From a virus: 40,731 bases of DNA. Shown here piece after piece: positions 1 through 6,110 of this stretch (position 1 is its first letter; every line of letters begins with the position of its first letter). The translations under genes and the position numbers were made by a program. The DNA is taken from positions 1-40,731 of the IMG/VR virus record IMGVR_UViG_3300042923_001815. The stretch is one strand, 5' to 3'. The notes beneath the pieces were generated by a model. That model worked only from the letters and a program-made list of their open reading frames with translations, was not told the DNA's origin and ran no database searches.

Positions 1-273
1 CTACATCACCTTATTGAATATCATGATTGTCAGGTACCCAAAGAATGCCATCTGCGCATAAAACCTTGCTTTTTTTACACCAAGAAGGTGAAGTACTAAA
101 CAGATACAAAACACGGATAAACAAACATAGAAGCTTAAATCAACTGCAGTACTCCATAACCATATCAGTAGCTCCTTTGGATGAGTAATGTAGTGGTATG
201 CAGTTTTTATAATATCAAAGTACTCCTTTGTAGACTCATTGAATTGCTTTAGATCCTCCAACATTTCCCACAT
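1..273 (-). CDS. small membrane protein with two predicted TM segments
   Basis: A 90-residue protein with no family that I recognise. Residues 1-35 are charged and amphipathic. Two hydrophobic stretches follow, roughly residues 42-64 and 71-88, so a two-TM membrane protein is likely. It starts with ATG after a GGTAGGTG-type ribosome site, 8 bp downstream of the pilin-like gene on the same strand, so the two are probably co-transcribed. The window edge coincides with its stop codon, so further genes of this operon may lie outside. Pairing with a signal-peptide-bearing pilin-like protein suggests a membrane or secretion complex, but this is inference. Confidence 0.7.
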   Translation of the reverse strand: MWEMLEDLKQFNESTKEYFDIIKTAYHYITHPKELLIWLWSTAVDLSFYVCLSVFCICLVLHLLGVKKARFYAQMAFFGYLTIMIFNKVM

Positions 274-281
274 ACTAGCAC

Positions 282-563
282 CTACCCCCCAAAAGTCTTA
301 TCAATAGCGACAAATACATTAGGAACGACATAGCTTGCGATATAAGTGAGTACACTGCCTATGACAATCTTCTTCCCAAAATCATCGTGCTTTAGCATTT
401 GCAGATAAAGTCCATAAAAACTGGTGAACATCCCTACCCAAAATAGACCTTTCCTAAAACCTTTGAGAAGCTTCCAGAAATCTTCATCTCCACTGGCAGC
501 ACTAACAGTTGTTGTTAATATAAATATAGCTATTAGTAGGAACACTAATAATTTTTTATACAT
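282..563 (-). CDS. VirB2/TrbC-pilin-like small secreted membrane protein
   Basis: A 93-residue protein. Residues 1-22 form a clear signal peptide (KK, then a hydrophobic core, then a VSA cleavage site before ASGDED). The mature part has two hydrophobic segments, about 40-57 and 68-88, separated by a short charged loop (KHDDFGKK). This architecture (signal peptide, about 70-residue mature chain, two TMs) is that of VirB2/TrbC-type pilins and of some phage coat proteins. The ribosome site AAGGAGGG lies 5-6 bases before the ATG. Family assignment rests on architecture only; no motif proves it, and no other type IV secretion gene is in the window. A holin-like protein is the main alternative. Confidence 0.6.
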   Translation of the reverse strand: MYKKLLVFLLIAIFILTTTVSAASGDEDFWKLLKGFRKGLFWVGMFTSFYGLYLQMLKHDDFGKKIVIGSVLTYIASYVVPNVFVAIDKTFGG

Positions 564-605
564 AAAAACCCTCCTTATAATAAATAATATATTTGAGGTG
601 ATATT

Positions 606-683
606 ATGGGATTTTTAATATTTGGCGGTTGCTGCATAGCAGCTTCAGGAGTGCTTTATCTCATAGAAATGGCATATCATTAG
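606..683 (+). CDS. possible 25-residue hydrophobic peptide
   Basis: A short plus-strand ORF with a good ribosome site (GAGGTG, 5 bases before ATG). It encodes a hydrophobic peptide containing GGCC and ending in MAYH. It is divergent from the pilin-like gene and convergent with parM/parR. Size, hydrophobicity and position near a partition system recall type I toxins, but there is no specific evidence for that. It may be a chance ORF. Confidence 0.3.
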   Translation: MGFLIFGGCCIAASGVLYLIEMAYH

Positions 684-792
684 AATTATTTGAGATGTAC
701 TAGCATAATTTAAAATTTCTTCGCATACGCTATATTGCGTAGCGCAAGCGGGCTTGCACGCTGGAGCTGCAGTATACGCGGTCATGGGCATA
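684..792. other. convergent intergenic region with nested palindromes, candidate parC or terminator
   Basis: This is a noticeably GC-richer patch in AT-rich surroundings, between the 25-aa ORF (plus) and parR (minus). It contains a 9-bp stem with a 2-base bulge (741-749 with 752-757 plus 760-762), a 5-bp inverted repeat TACGC/GCGTA (726-730/737-741), and the palindromes CTGCAG and GTATAC (766-777). There is no clear T-tract, so it is a poor intrinsic terminator. A centromere site for the adjacent ParR is possible, but no regular iterons are evident. Confidence 0.3.
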
Positions 793-990
793 CTATAGGC
801 TTTCAAGGATATCAATGATTTCCTCACTCTTTACCTCAGTTACAGCTGGGGTAATATTATTTTTTTGGTCTTTATGCTTAAGATAGAACTTAAGAGCATC
901 TTTCATAAAATTACTTTTATCTCCTTGTTCTGATACTTTATTGAATAGATCTTGCTCCTTTTGTTTAAAGCTAACTAATACCTTTGCCAT
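793..990 (-). CDS. ParR-like DNA-binding partner of the ParM actin
   Basis: A 65-residue basic N-terminal segment (MAKVLVSFKQKEQDLF) followed by a helical region (NFMKDALKFYLKHK) and an acidic tail (VKSEEIIDILESL). A short beta strand plus helix-helix resembles ribbon-helix-helix ParR/CopG-type adaptors, and the acidic C-terminal helix would be the filament-contacting part. The gene overlaps the end of parM by 16 bp, as expected of a translationally coupled parM-parR operon. ParR proteins diverge strongly in sequence, so the call rests on size, fold pattern and position. Confidence 0.6.
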   Translation of the reverse strand: MAKVLVSFKQKEQDLFNKVSEQGDKSNFMKDALKFYLKHKDQKNNITPAVTEVKSEEIIDILESL

Positions 991-1865
991 AAACTCACTC
1001 CTATCCTCTTAAAACCATTTGCATTTGCAAACTGTGCATTTGGTATTATTGTGGTTCCAGGTATTCTCTTATCAAATAACTGTTTCAATACATAAGCACC
1101 GCCACCGGCTAGCGTTACTTTCGCAGTCTTTACCGGATATTTAAGCAGCAGCTCCTTCATTATCTTATCTGTGTGCTCTTCTATAATGTTTCTTATAAAG
1201 CCTATATCCCGCTTCTCTCCATAAATGCTAAGACCATTCTTAAGGATCCTCTCGCCATCCTCTATCTCAAAAAGGGTTTCATACTTGGAATTAATTGCTG
1301 CTACAATCTTTGAAAATAATGTAAGAGTTCCTTCATATATAGTGGAGTGCTGTGTAACTTTCCTTTTGCCGTTAACCACCTGTAAGAGTGCTATAATGAC
1401 TGTACGCCCGCCTATGTCAATATAAATTCTGTCTTCCGTATCATCTGCTGCCGGGAGCGAATAGTGAGCCCCAAGACACTGAGGGAATACCTCTGCTTTG
1501 GTAATGGCGATTGCTCTCTTTTGTTTGTTACTCTCAAATTCAACATATCTGTTACTCAAAAGCATTTGTTTCATTAGATTCTTTTGTGAGCTAAAAAGTC
1601 CTAAAGGTAAGCCGGCAACAACTTGAAAATCATTCTGATTACTCGACTTTGCTAGAGCTTCAATTAGGCATACTCTTGTAAGTTCCTTGTTAATTCTGTT
1701 TAAATCTACTTCTACATTACCTTCTCCTACTGTATAAGCCTTGTTATCGAGAATCAGCATATTTCCTTCCTCTAAAATAGTTTCCTGAGTACTGATTCTC
1801 GAAGGAAAAACAATACCTTCCGAGGTCTTTGTGTAGCCGTAACCTAGGTCTACTCCAATAATCAT
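975..1865 (-). CDS. parM: ParM/Alp-family actin-like partition ATPase
   Basis: A 296-residue actin/Hsp70-fold protein. Visible motifs are phosphate-1 (GVDLGYGYTKT, residues 4-14), phosphate-2 (YIDIGGRTVI, about 148-157), the adenosine motif (TLAGGGAYVL, 251-260), and the C-terminal PNAQFANANGF typical of ParM/Alp proteins. Such filaments push sister plasmids or phage genomes apart when capped by ParR bound to parC. ATG follows an AAAGGGGG ribosome site, and the small ParR-like gene overlaps its 3' end. In a window that also has an integrase, a segregation system suggests an extrachromosomal stage or acquisition from a plasmid. A role in intracellular genome positioning is an alternative. Confidence 0.85.
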   Translation of the reverse strand: MIIGVDLGYGYTKTSEGIVFPSRISTQETILEEGNMLILDNKAYTVGEGNVEVDLNRINKELTRVCLIEALAKSSNQNDFQVVAGLPLGLFSSQKNLMKQMLLSNRYVEFESNKQKRAIAITKAEVFPQCLGAHYSLPAADDTEDRIYIDIGGRTVIIALLQVVNGKRKVTQHSTIYEGTLTLFSKIVAAINSKYETLFEIEDGERILKNGLSIYGEKRDIGFIRNIIEEHTDKIMKELLLKYPVKTAKVTLAGGGAYVLKQLFDKRIPGTTIIPNAQFANANGFKRIGVSLWQRY

Positions 1866-2003
1866 ATATACTTTTACCCCCTTTTATAAATTTGTTTATA
1901 CTCTTTGCTTTTAACTTAGGTGATATTTGTATATATTTATTAATAGTTCTATATATTTATGTATGTCCATAAAATAAAAATTTATAATAATACATGATAT
2001 AAG
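1866..2003. promoter_or_regulatory. AT-rich leader of the parM-parR operon
   Basis: This 138-bp, extremely AT-rich stretch lies upstream of parM. It contains two copies of TATATATTTAT about 20 bp apart (around 1931-1962), which could be operator or centromere iterons. No convincing -35/-10 pair stands out. A promoter for parM must lie here, because the XRE gene upstream ends in a terminator. Confidence 0.35.
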
Positions 2004-2031
2004 CAAATAAAAAAGAGGTCATTCAACCTCA
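2004..2031 (-). terminator. intrinsic terminator after the XRE gene
   Basis: On the minus strand, GAGGT, a loop TGAATG, then ACCTC, followed by a run of T (TTTTTTATTT). It overlaps the 3' end of the XRE gene and separates it from parM. Confidence 0.65.
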
Positions 2032-2219
2032 AATATATCTTCAACCTTCTTATTAAGCTTTCTAGCAATCGATATAGCTCTTTCTAGTGATAACTGTGTT
2101 TTGTTATTTTCAATTCTGCTGTAGTTATCAGGCAGCACACCAAGAATCTCAGCAAATTCTTTCTGGCTCAACATATATTCTTTCATTCGGATTTCTTTAA
2201 GTTTGTTCCTTATGCCCAC
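2019..2219 (-). CDS. XRE-family HTH transcriptional regulator
   Basis: A 66-residue, single-domain Cro/CI-type HTH protein. The helix-turn-helix spans roughly residues 18-45 (SQKEFAEILGVLPDNYSRIENNKTQLSL) and the end is KKVEDIFEV, typical of this family. The start is a GTG after GGGGTGAT. It is the last gene of a three-gene operon (with 2281-2499 and 2531-2791) and may autoregulate it. A 14-bp palindrome in the operon's promoter (2826-2839) is a possible target. It could also regulate parM-parR just downstream. Confidence 0.85.
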   Translation of the reverse strand: MGIRNKLKEIRMKEYMLSQKEFAEILGVLPDNYSRIENNKTQLSLERAISIARKLNKKVEDIFEVE

Positions 2220-2280
2220 AAAATCACCCCATCGTTAGTATTTTATGCAGTAATTCTATGGAAATTGTGTAAATCCTTTA

Positions 2281-2499
2281 TTACCATCCCCAGTTGGCCA
2301 TATTAATAATTGGGGCAAGCGCCTTCCAAATTAAATATCCTCCACCTAACAAAATTACAGTGTAAAGGAATGTGTAAAAATAACCAATACTTTTCTTTCT
2401 CTTCTCTTTTTCTTCCTTCTGCTCTGTTTTTCTTTTTTCTCGTTCTTCCTGTTCATCGAAAAATGCCTTGGCAATTTTTCTTGCATCGTCCTCATTCAT
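2281..2499 (-). CDS. small single-pass membrane protein with charged N-terminal helix
   Basis: 72 residues from the second possible ATG, chosen because GAGGTGATATGC places the ribosome site correctly before MNEDDARKIA. Residues 5-38 are a highly charged helix rich in E, K and R, likely a coiled coil. A hydrophobic segment follows at about 42-62. No family recognised. It belongs to the operon ending with the XRE regulator. Confidence 0.65.
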   Translation of the reverse strand: MNEDDARKIAKAFFDEQEEREKRKTEQKEEKEKRKKSIGYFYTFLYTVILLGGGYLIWKALAPIINMANWGW

Positions 2500-2530
2500 G
2501 CATATCACCTCAGTAATATATATGCATGGT

Positions 2531-2791
2531 CTACATCAAATACCACTTGCAGCTATTGTTATCAAACATCAATTTAAATGGTACTCTCAGACCATCAACA
2601 CAACTCTCACATTTATAATGAAATGCCCTTCCTGCAGGATTATTCATTGATGCAAATATCTTTTTAACCTCTTGCTCAACTATCTTATCCACGTTTATAA
2701 CGTGCTTTCCTTCTTTATCCTCAAACCTAATTCGCACTGGCTTAAGTCCGCCCTTGCCATCACAATTAGCTATACATTCTACTAGTTTCAT
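2531..2791 (-). CDS. conserved hypothetical protein with paired cysteines
   Basis: 86 residues starting MKLVECIANCDGKGG, chosen because GGAGGGATAGT directly precedes this ATG. It is a mixed alpha/beta protein with a C-terminal beta region containing YKCESC and CKWYLM. The cysteines could bind metal. Similar small proteins occur in clostridial prophages as far as I recall, with no known function. First gene of a three-gene operon behind the promoter at 2819-2848. Confidence 0.65.
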   Translation of the reverse strand: MKLVECIANCDGKGGLKPVRIRFEDKEGKHVINVDKIVEQEVKKIFASMNNPAGRAFHYKCESCVDGLRVPFKLMFDNNSCKWYLM

Positions 2792-2818
2792 ACTATCCCT
2801 CCACACACATTTTAGTAT

Positions 2819-2848
2819 ATTATACCAAACATATGTTTGTGTTGTGAA
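2819..2848 (-). promoter_or_regulatory. sigma-A-type promoter with 14-bp palindromic operator
   Basis: On the minus strand there is TTCACA, an 18-base spacer and a perfect TATAAT, placed 28-57 bases before the ATG at 2791. The spacer contains a perfect 14-bp palindrome CAAACATATGTTTG (2826-2839). That is a typical operator position, and the sequence differs from the Firmicute LexA box (CGAAC-N4-GTTCG) by one base per half-site. Confidence 0.6.
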
Positions 2849-2853
2849 GGTTA

Positions 2854-3558
2854 TTATTTCTCAAATTCCGCTATATTCAATTCAGCTTTACCTCTCTCAT
2901 CTATATAACTTTGATGAGATAATATCGCCTTGCAGCATTCCATTATAACAATGTATGTTTCTTCTTTTTGTTTAAGTGGAATATTTTCATTAAAAATCTT
3001 AAGAATAGTTACTTGGCTGTTCATTTCGGTATATAGTTTTAATATTTTTTTGATAGCCTCTAAAAGTTCCCCATTAAAAAGAAATTCAGCACTATACAAT
3101 GTAAACACATTTGATTTAATATCGTATTCTTCTTTCAAAGCTGAATAAATGTTTAGTAAAGAATCTATCTTATTTTGTAACGGATCCTCCTTATCCTCTG
3201 GTTTGACTAAAAGAGAAGTATATGAAAAAATTCTTAATAAATCTTCAAACACTGCGAATCTACGATCAAATAAGTCAATTTTTAACTGTTTCTTTTGCAG
3301 TTGTTCCTGAGTGGTAGTCGAATTCTGCTCCATAATCATTTGCATATTTGCTATCTTATTAGTCTGGTTTATTATCTTATAGGAAAGCAGACCACTCAAT
3401 GACACTCCCAAAAATTGAACTATAATATTTGCTAAATTATAATCTAGCTCAACTTCTTTATAATAGCTTATCTTGTAACCTAAAGTCATTGGTAATACTA
3501 CAAAAATAAGAATAATCGAACCTAATGTAATTATTACAGCTTTCAAATTACTTTTCAT
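2854..3558 (-). CDS. two-TM membrane protein with cytoplasmic helical domain
   Basis: 234 residues from the ATG preceded by GGGAGTGATAAA. TM1 is about residues 8-27, TM2 about 42-61. Residues 65-100 form a predicted coiled coil (INQTNKIANMQ onward), followed by DLFDRRFAVFEDLL and a long helical C-terminal domain. This two-TM plus helical-domain arrangement is common among poorly characterised bacterial membrane proteins, some linked to phage exclusion, but there is no sequence proof here. It lies just past the late terminator, so it must have its own promoter and could be a lysogeny-expressed accessory gene. Confidence 0.65.
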   Translation of the reverse strand: MKSNLKAVIITLGSIILIFVVLPMTLGYKISYYKEVELDYNLANIIVQFLGVSLSGLLSYKIINQTNKIANMQMIMEQNSTTTQEQLQKKQLKIDLFDRRFAVFEDLLRIFSYTSLLVKPEDKEDPLQNKIDSLLNIYSALKEEYDIKSNVFTLYSAEFLFNGELLEAIKKILKLYTEMNSQVTILKIFNENIPLKQKEETYIVIMECCKAILSHQSYIDERGKAELNIAEFEK

Positions 3559-3654
3559 TTTATCACTCCCACATTGCATCTATCATTTTATATGAAATAC
3601 AAATATATGATGGTAGATGAAATATTCCACGCTTATGTGTATATCCCTTTTTTA

Positions 3655-3692
3655 GCAAAAAAATAAAAAAAGGTGCAGCCGAAGCTACACCT
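3655..3692 (-). terminator. strong terminator ending the late/lysis operon
   Basis: On the minus strand, AGGTGTAGC, a UUCG tetraloop, then GCTGCACCT (one G-U pair), followed by a long T-rich tract. It overlaps the amidase stop codon at 3685-3687. Confidence 0.9.
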
Positions 3693-4461
3693 CAAAAAGT
3701 TTATTCCATGTCTTTTGGCCAACTATGCCATCACATATAAGCCCTCTAGTACGCTGATAATCTCTAACAGCACCCTCTGTTATTGCTCCAAAATCACCAT
3801 CGGGCGTAAGTTTATAACCGTGTTTATTAAGTAGCTCCTGGAGTGTTTTAACATTTTGATTCTTCATCCCACGCTTTAGAATAACATTAGGTACTTGCTT
3901 CACCACAGAGGCGGTCTTCACAAATGCATTGATGTCCTCAACAAACTTGCTCCAGCCATTTCTTCCTAAAATAACCCTTGGGCAAAACTTGCCTGACCAA
4001 TCCTGATGCTTGAACACATTCAACTTTGGATATGTAAGAAGCAGAGCTGCATTTAGCTTCTTTGCATTTTCTTCTGCCTTTGATATGTTAACATTCTCAC
4101 AGATTTCTACACCAATGGTCTTATAATTTCCGTTACCCTTGCCATCTCCTGCATGATAACAAACCTCATCTAACGGCACTGTCTGTGTAATCGAGTCATG
4201 GTCCACATATAAATGAACCGATACATACTGTTTATCTGCATTCTCAACATTCTGCATCCATTTAGCATGCATCTCATCGCTTGCTGTTGGCACTACATTG
4301 CCTGTATTGTGGTTTGTAATGCCAATGCACTCTTTCATTTTAATAAGTGTTCTTACGTTCTTTGCTCCCTTTGGTGCTACAATCTGGATCTTAACCGGAA
4401 TACCATCAATATACTTGTCCTGGATGATGCCATTAACTATTGTTAGTCTCTGTAAAGCCAT
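3685..4461 (-). CDS. N-acetylmuramoyl-L-alanine amidase (endolysin) with peptidoglycan-binding domain
   Basis: 258 residues. The N-terminal Amidase_2-type zinc amidase (about 20-175) shows a zinc-ligand His (ITNHNTGN), YHAGDGKGN, the GVEICEN strand and the C-terminal ligand motif HQDWSGKFCPR. Residues about 193-256 are a PG_binding_1 domain (LKRGMKNQNVKTLQELLNK, DGDFGAITEGAVRDYQ, DGIVGQKTWNKLF). It cleaves the amide bond between muramic acid and the stem peptide at lysis. It has no signal peptide and so depends on the holins encoded just upstream. Last gene of the lysis cassette; its ATG overlaps the end of the LLH holin. Confidence 0.93.
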   Translation of the reverse strand: MALQRLTIVNGIIQDKYIDGIPVKIQIVAPKGAKNVRTLIKMKECIGITNHNTGNVVPTASDEMHAKWMQNVENADKQYVSVHLYVDHDSITQTVPLDEVCYHAGDGKGNGNYKTIGVEICENVNISKAEENAKKLNAALLLTYPKLNVFKHQDWSGKFCPRVILGRNGWSKFVEDINAFVKTASVVKQVPNVILKRGMKNQNVKTLQELLNKHGYKLTPDGDFGAITEGAVRDYQRTRGLICDGIVGQKTWNKLFEV

Positions 4462-4823
4462 TAAACATCACCAACCCTAGTATACTTATCCACCTCTCCA
4501 AGTATCTCTGTGTTCATTAAAAATACTGCAGCTTCAATCAGCATGTCCAAGGTTTCCTCTGATATATTAATATGTACCTCGTCCAATAAACGCTTTAATT
4601 TGTCCCTAGCTGCTAACTTTTTATTAATGCCTGTTTCACCGGGCAGGATCTGCTCTATATAACATACAACTTCAAATGCCAGTTCTCTTGCCCTCTTTAG
4701 TGTTTCCTGTGGAAGTTCTTTGCCTATTCTTGGAGCTATATACTTGCCATATAGCAAAAATGCCCCAAAGAAGATGGCTATTGCCACCAAAATAAAGAAT
4801 ATTACCTCTTGAATACTAAACAT
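4461..4823 (-). CDS. LLH-family phage holin
   Basis: 120 residues. There is one N-terminal TM (about 5-26). A helical domain follows, with the pattern of LLH (lactobacillus-type) holins: ARELAFEVVCYIEQ, GINKKLAARDKLKRLLDE, then ISEETLDMLIEAAVFLMN. It probably oligomerises in the membrane to release the amidase. It lies 3 bp after the other holin and overlaps the amidase start by one base. Confidence 0.8.
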   Translation of the reverse strand: MFSIQEVIFFILVAIAIFFGAFLLYGKYIAPRIGKELPQETLKRARELAFEVVCYIEQILPGETGINKKLAARDKLKRLLDEVHINISEETLDMLIEAAVFLMNTEILGEVDKYTRVGDV

Positions 4824-4826
4824 TGA

Positions 4827-5345
4827 TTATCCCTCCAAATTTTCATTATTTTGTTCAGGCTCAATGCCTGCTTGATTATATATGTCTTTTTCCTTTTGTT
4901 TTGTCCACGATAAAAAGGGCTTGAGCCAATCAGCTCCAGCCTCAATTAGATTTTCTGCATTGCTTTGCAGCTCCCGAATGAATATTACGGAGTAAGCGAA
5001 TGTAGCAACCCCTACGCCTACGATTTCCAAGGGAGTCACTCTGGCAGATAATCCAGCCAGGATGAAGATCACAAGATAAGAATAAAGCTTGATACTTGTT
5101 TTTCGCCATAGTGTATCTGACTTGATAATGTGTTTATCTATTGCTTTTAGATAACCCCCGTTTTTTCTGGCCAATGCAAATAGCTTTGTGAAGAGATCCA
5201 ATCCAATAGCTATACCTACAGCTATGGCTGCTGGTATGTACGCTGCATCCGGGAACATCATCCAGAAGAAAAATGCCCAAATGCATGCCAGAATTGGGCT
5301 TACATTATCCCACAGTTGGCGAACGAAATGTTGAAATTCATTCAT
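4827..5345 (-). CDS. phage holin, TcdE/phi29-type holin family
   Basis: 172 residues from ATG (MNEFQHF), chosen because GAAGGTGCGAC precedes it. Three hydrophobic segments are seen: about 15-48 (possibly two closely spaced), 87-106 and 113-128. The C-terminus carries SNAENLIEAGADWL and then a charged tail, which matches the toxin-secretion/phage-lysis holin family (PF05105). It forms membrane holes at lysis. Having it next to an LLH holin suggests a holin pair or a holin/modulator arrangement. Confidence 0.82.
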   Translation of the reverse strand: MNEFQHFVRQLWDNVSPILACIWAFFFWMMFPDAAYIPAAIAVGIAIGLDLFTKLFALARKNGGYLKAIDKHIIKSDTLWRKTSIKLYSYLVIFILAGLSARVTPLEIVGVGVATFAYSVIFIRELQSNAENLIEAGADWLKPFLSWTKQKEKDIYNQAGIEPEQNNENLEG

Positions 5346-5371
5346 GTCGCACCTTCTTTCATATTTTGTCA

Positions 5372-5395
5372 TAATAAAAGCGCCTACCAAGGCGC
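5372..5395 (-). terminator. terminator-like hairpin before the lysis cassette
   Basis: On the minus strand, GCGCCT, loop TGGT, AGGCGC, then TTTTATT. It lies between the tail genes and the first holin, so late transcription would have to pass through it. In the plus direction it lies upstream of the stalk-protein gene. Confidence 0.55.
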
Positions 5396-5431
5396 GGAAA
5401 ATAACTGCTGTATATTTATTCCAAAGAGGTA

Positions 5432-5437
5432 TATAAT
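5432..5437 (+). promoter_or_regulatory. possible -10 element of the stalk-protein gene
   Basis: A perfect TATAAT lies 40 bases before the ATG at 5477. No good -35 is seen 16-18 bases upstream, so the promoter is weak, activated or misplaced. Confidence 0.35.
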
Positions 5438-5476
5438 GATATTAAAATCATAAATATATAGTTTGGAGGTTTTTTA

Positions 5477-6094
5477 ATGAGAAAGTATAAACAATTTGTC
5501 ATTGGCTTTCTAGTCGGTGCAATACTGTTTTCAATAGCACCAGTAAGTGCAGCGATAGAAGAGTTTCTTTGTTATAAAGCAGATTACAAGGTTATGGTTA
5601 ATGGATCTGAGTACATCAGTGAAGAGCTTCCTATTCTAAACTACAAAGGTAATACCTATGCTCCCTTTAGAAGCATATTAGAAAAAGCAGGGCTTAATGT
5701 GAATTGGAACGCTGAACTCGGTCAGGCCGAAGTTACTTCCAGTACCACACTCGAACAAATTACTACTGATGGGTTAAACAGTTCAAATTCAACTAAGACA
5801 ATTGAATATGATACTATTACAGGACTTCCTGTGGGTATAGAATATGTTGAAAAGACTTACAACGGCAAAACTTTCAAATTAGCAGTTTATGACGGAGAGT
5901 CTTACATTTCTTCAAGTGATTTAAAAATATTCTATGGAATACAACAAGGTTATCTTGATGTAAAAAACGGTTTAAGGACCTTATACAAAGATGATAAGAC
6001 AGTAGTTATTAATCTAATGAGCAATGATTATTTCAGTGCAAATGGCTATTCATATTATAAAGAATCTTTGTTGATAGATTTAATGGGGGAATAA
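5477..6094 (+). CDS. secreted copper-amine-oxidase N-terminal-type stalk domain protein
   Basis: 205 residues. Signal peptide about 1-26 (RKYK, hydrophobic core, PVSAA). Residues about 37-72 match the stalk domain (Cu_amine_oxidN1) seen in many clostridial surface proteins: VMVNGSEY, LPILNYKGNTYAPFRSILEKAGLNVNWN. The remainder is a beta-rich region of unknown function. It is the only plus-strand gene inside the late region, with its own GGAGG site and terminator, and so has the layout of a lysogenic-conversion gene (moron) expressed from the prophage. It has no catalytic copper oxidase domain and is probably a surface or binding protein. Confidence 0.8.
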   Translation: MRKYKQFVIGFLVGAILFSIAPVSAAIEEFLCYKADYKVMVNGSEYISEELPILNYKGNTYAPFRSILEKAGLNVNWNAELGQAEVTSSTTLEQITTDGLNSSNSTKTIEYDTITGLPVGIEYVEKTYNGKTFKLAVYDGESYISSSDLKIFYGIQQGYLDVKNGLRTLYKDDKTVVINLMSNDYFSANGYSYYKESLLIDLMGE

Positions 6095-6110
6095 AATCCC
6101 CCATTTTTTT
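6083..6110 (+). terminator. terminator of the stalk-protein gene
   Basis: ATGGGGGA, loop ATAAAA, TCCCCCAT, followed by TTTTTTT. It overlaps the stop codon and directly abuts the convergent Tal gene. Confidence 0.9.

Noticed and set aside
645-827. 60-codon minus-strand frame with PACKPACATQ
   Set aside because: It overlaps parR and the palindromic patch, lacks a ribosome site and looks like a product of the repeats.
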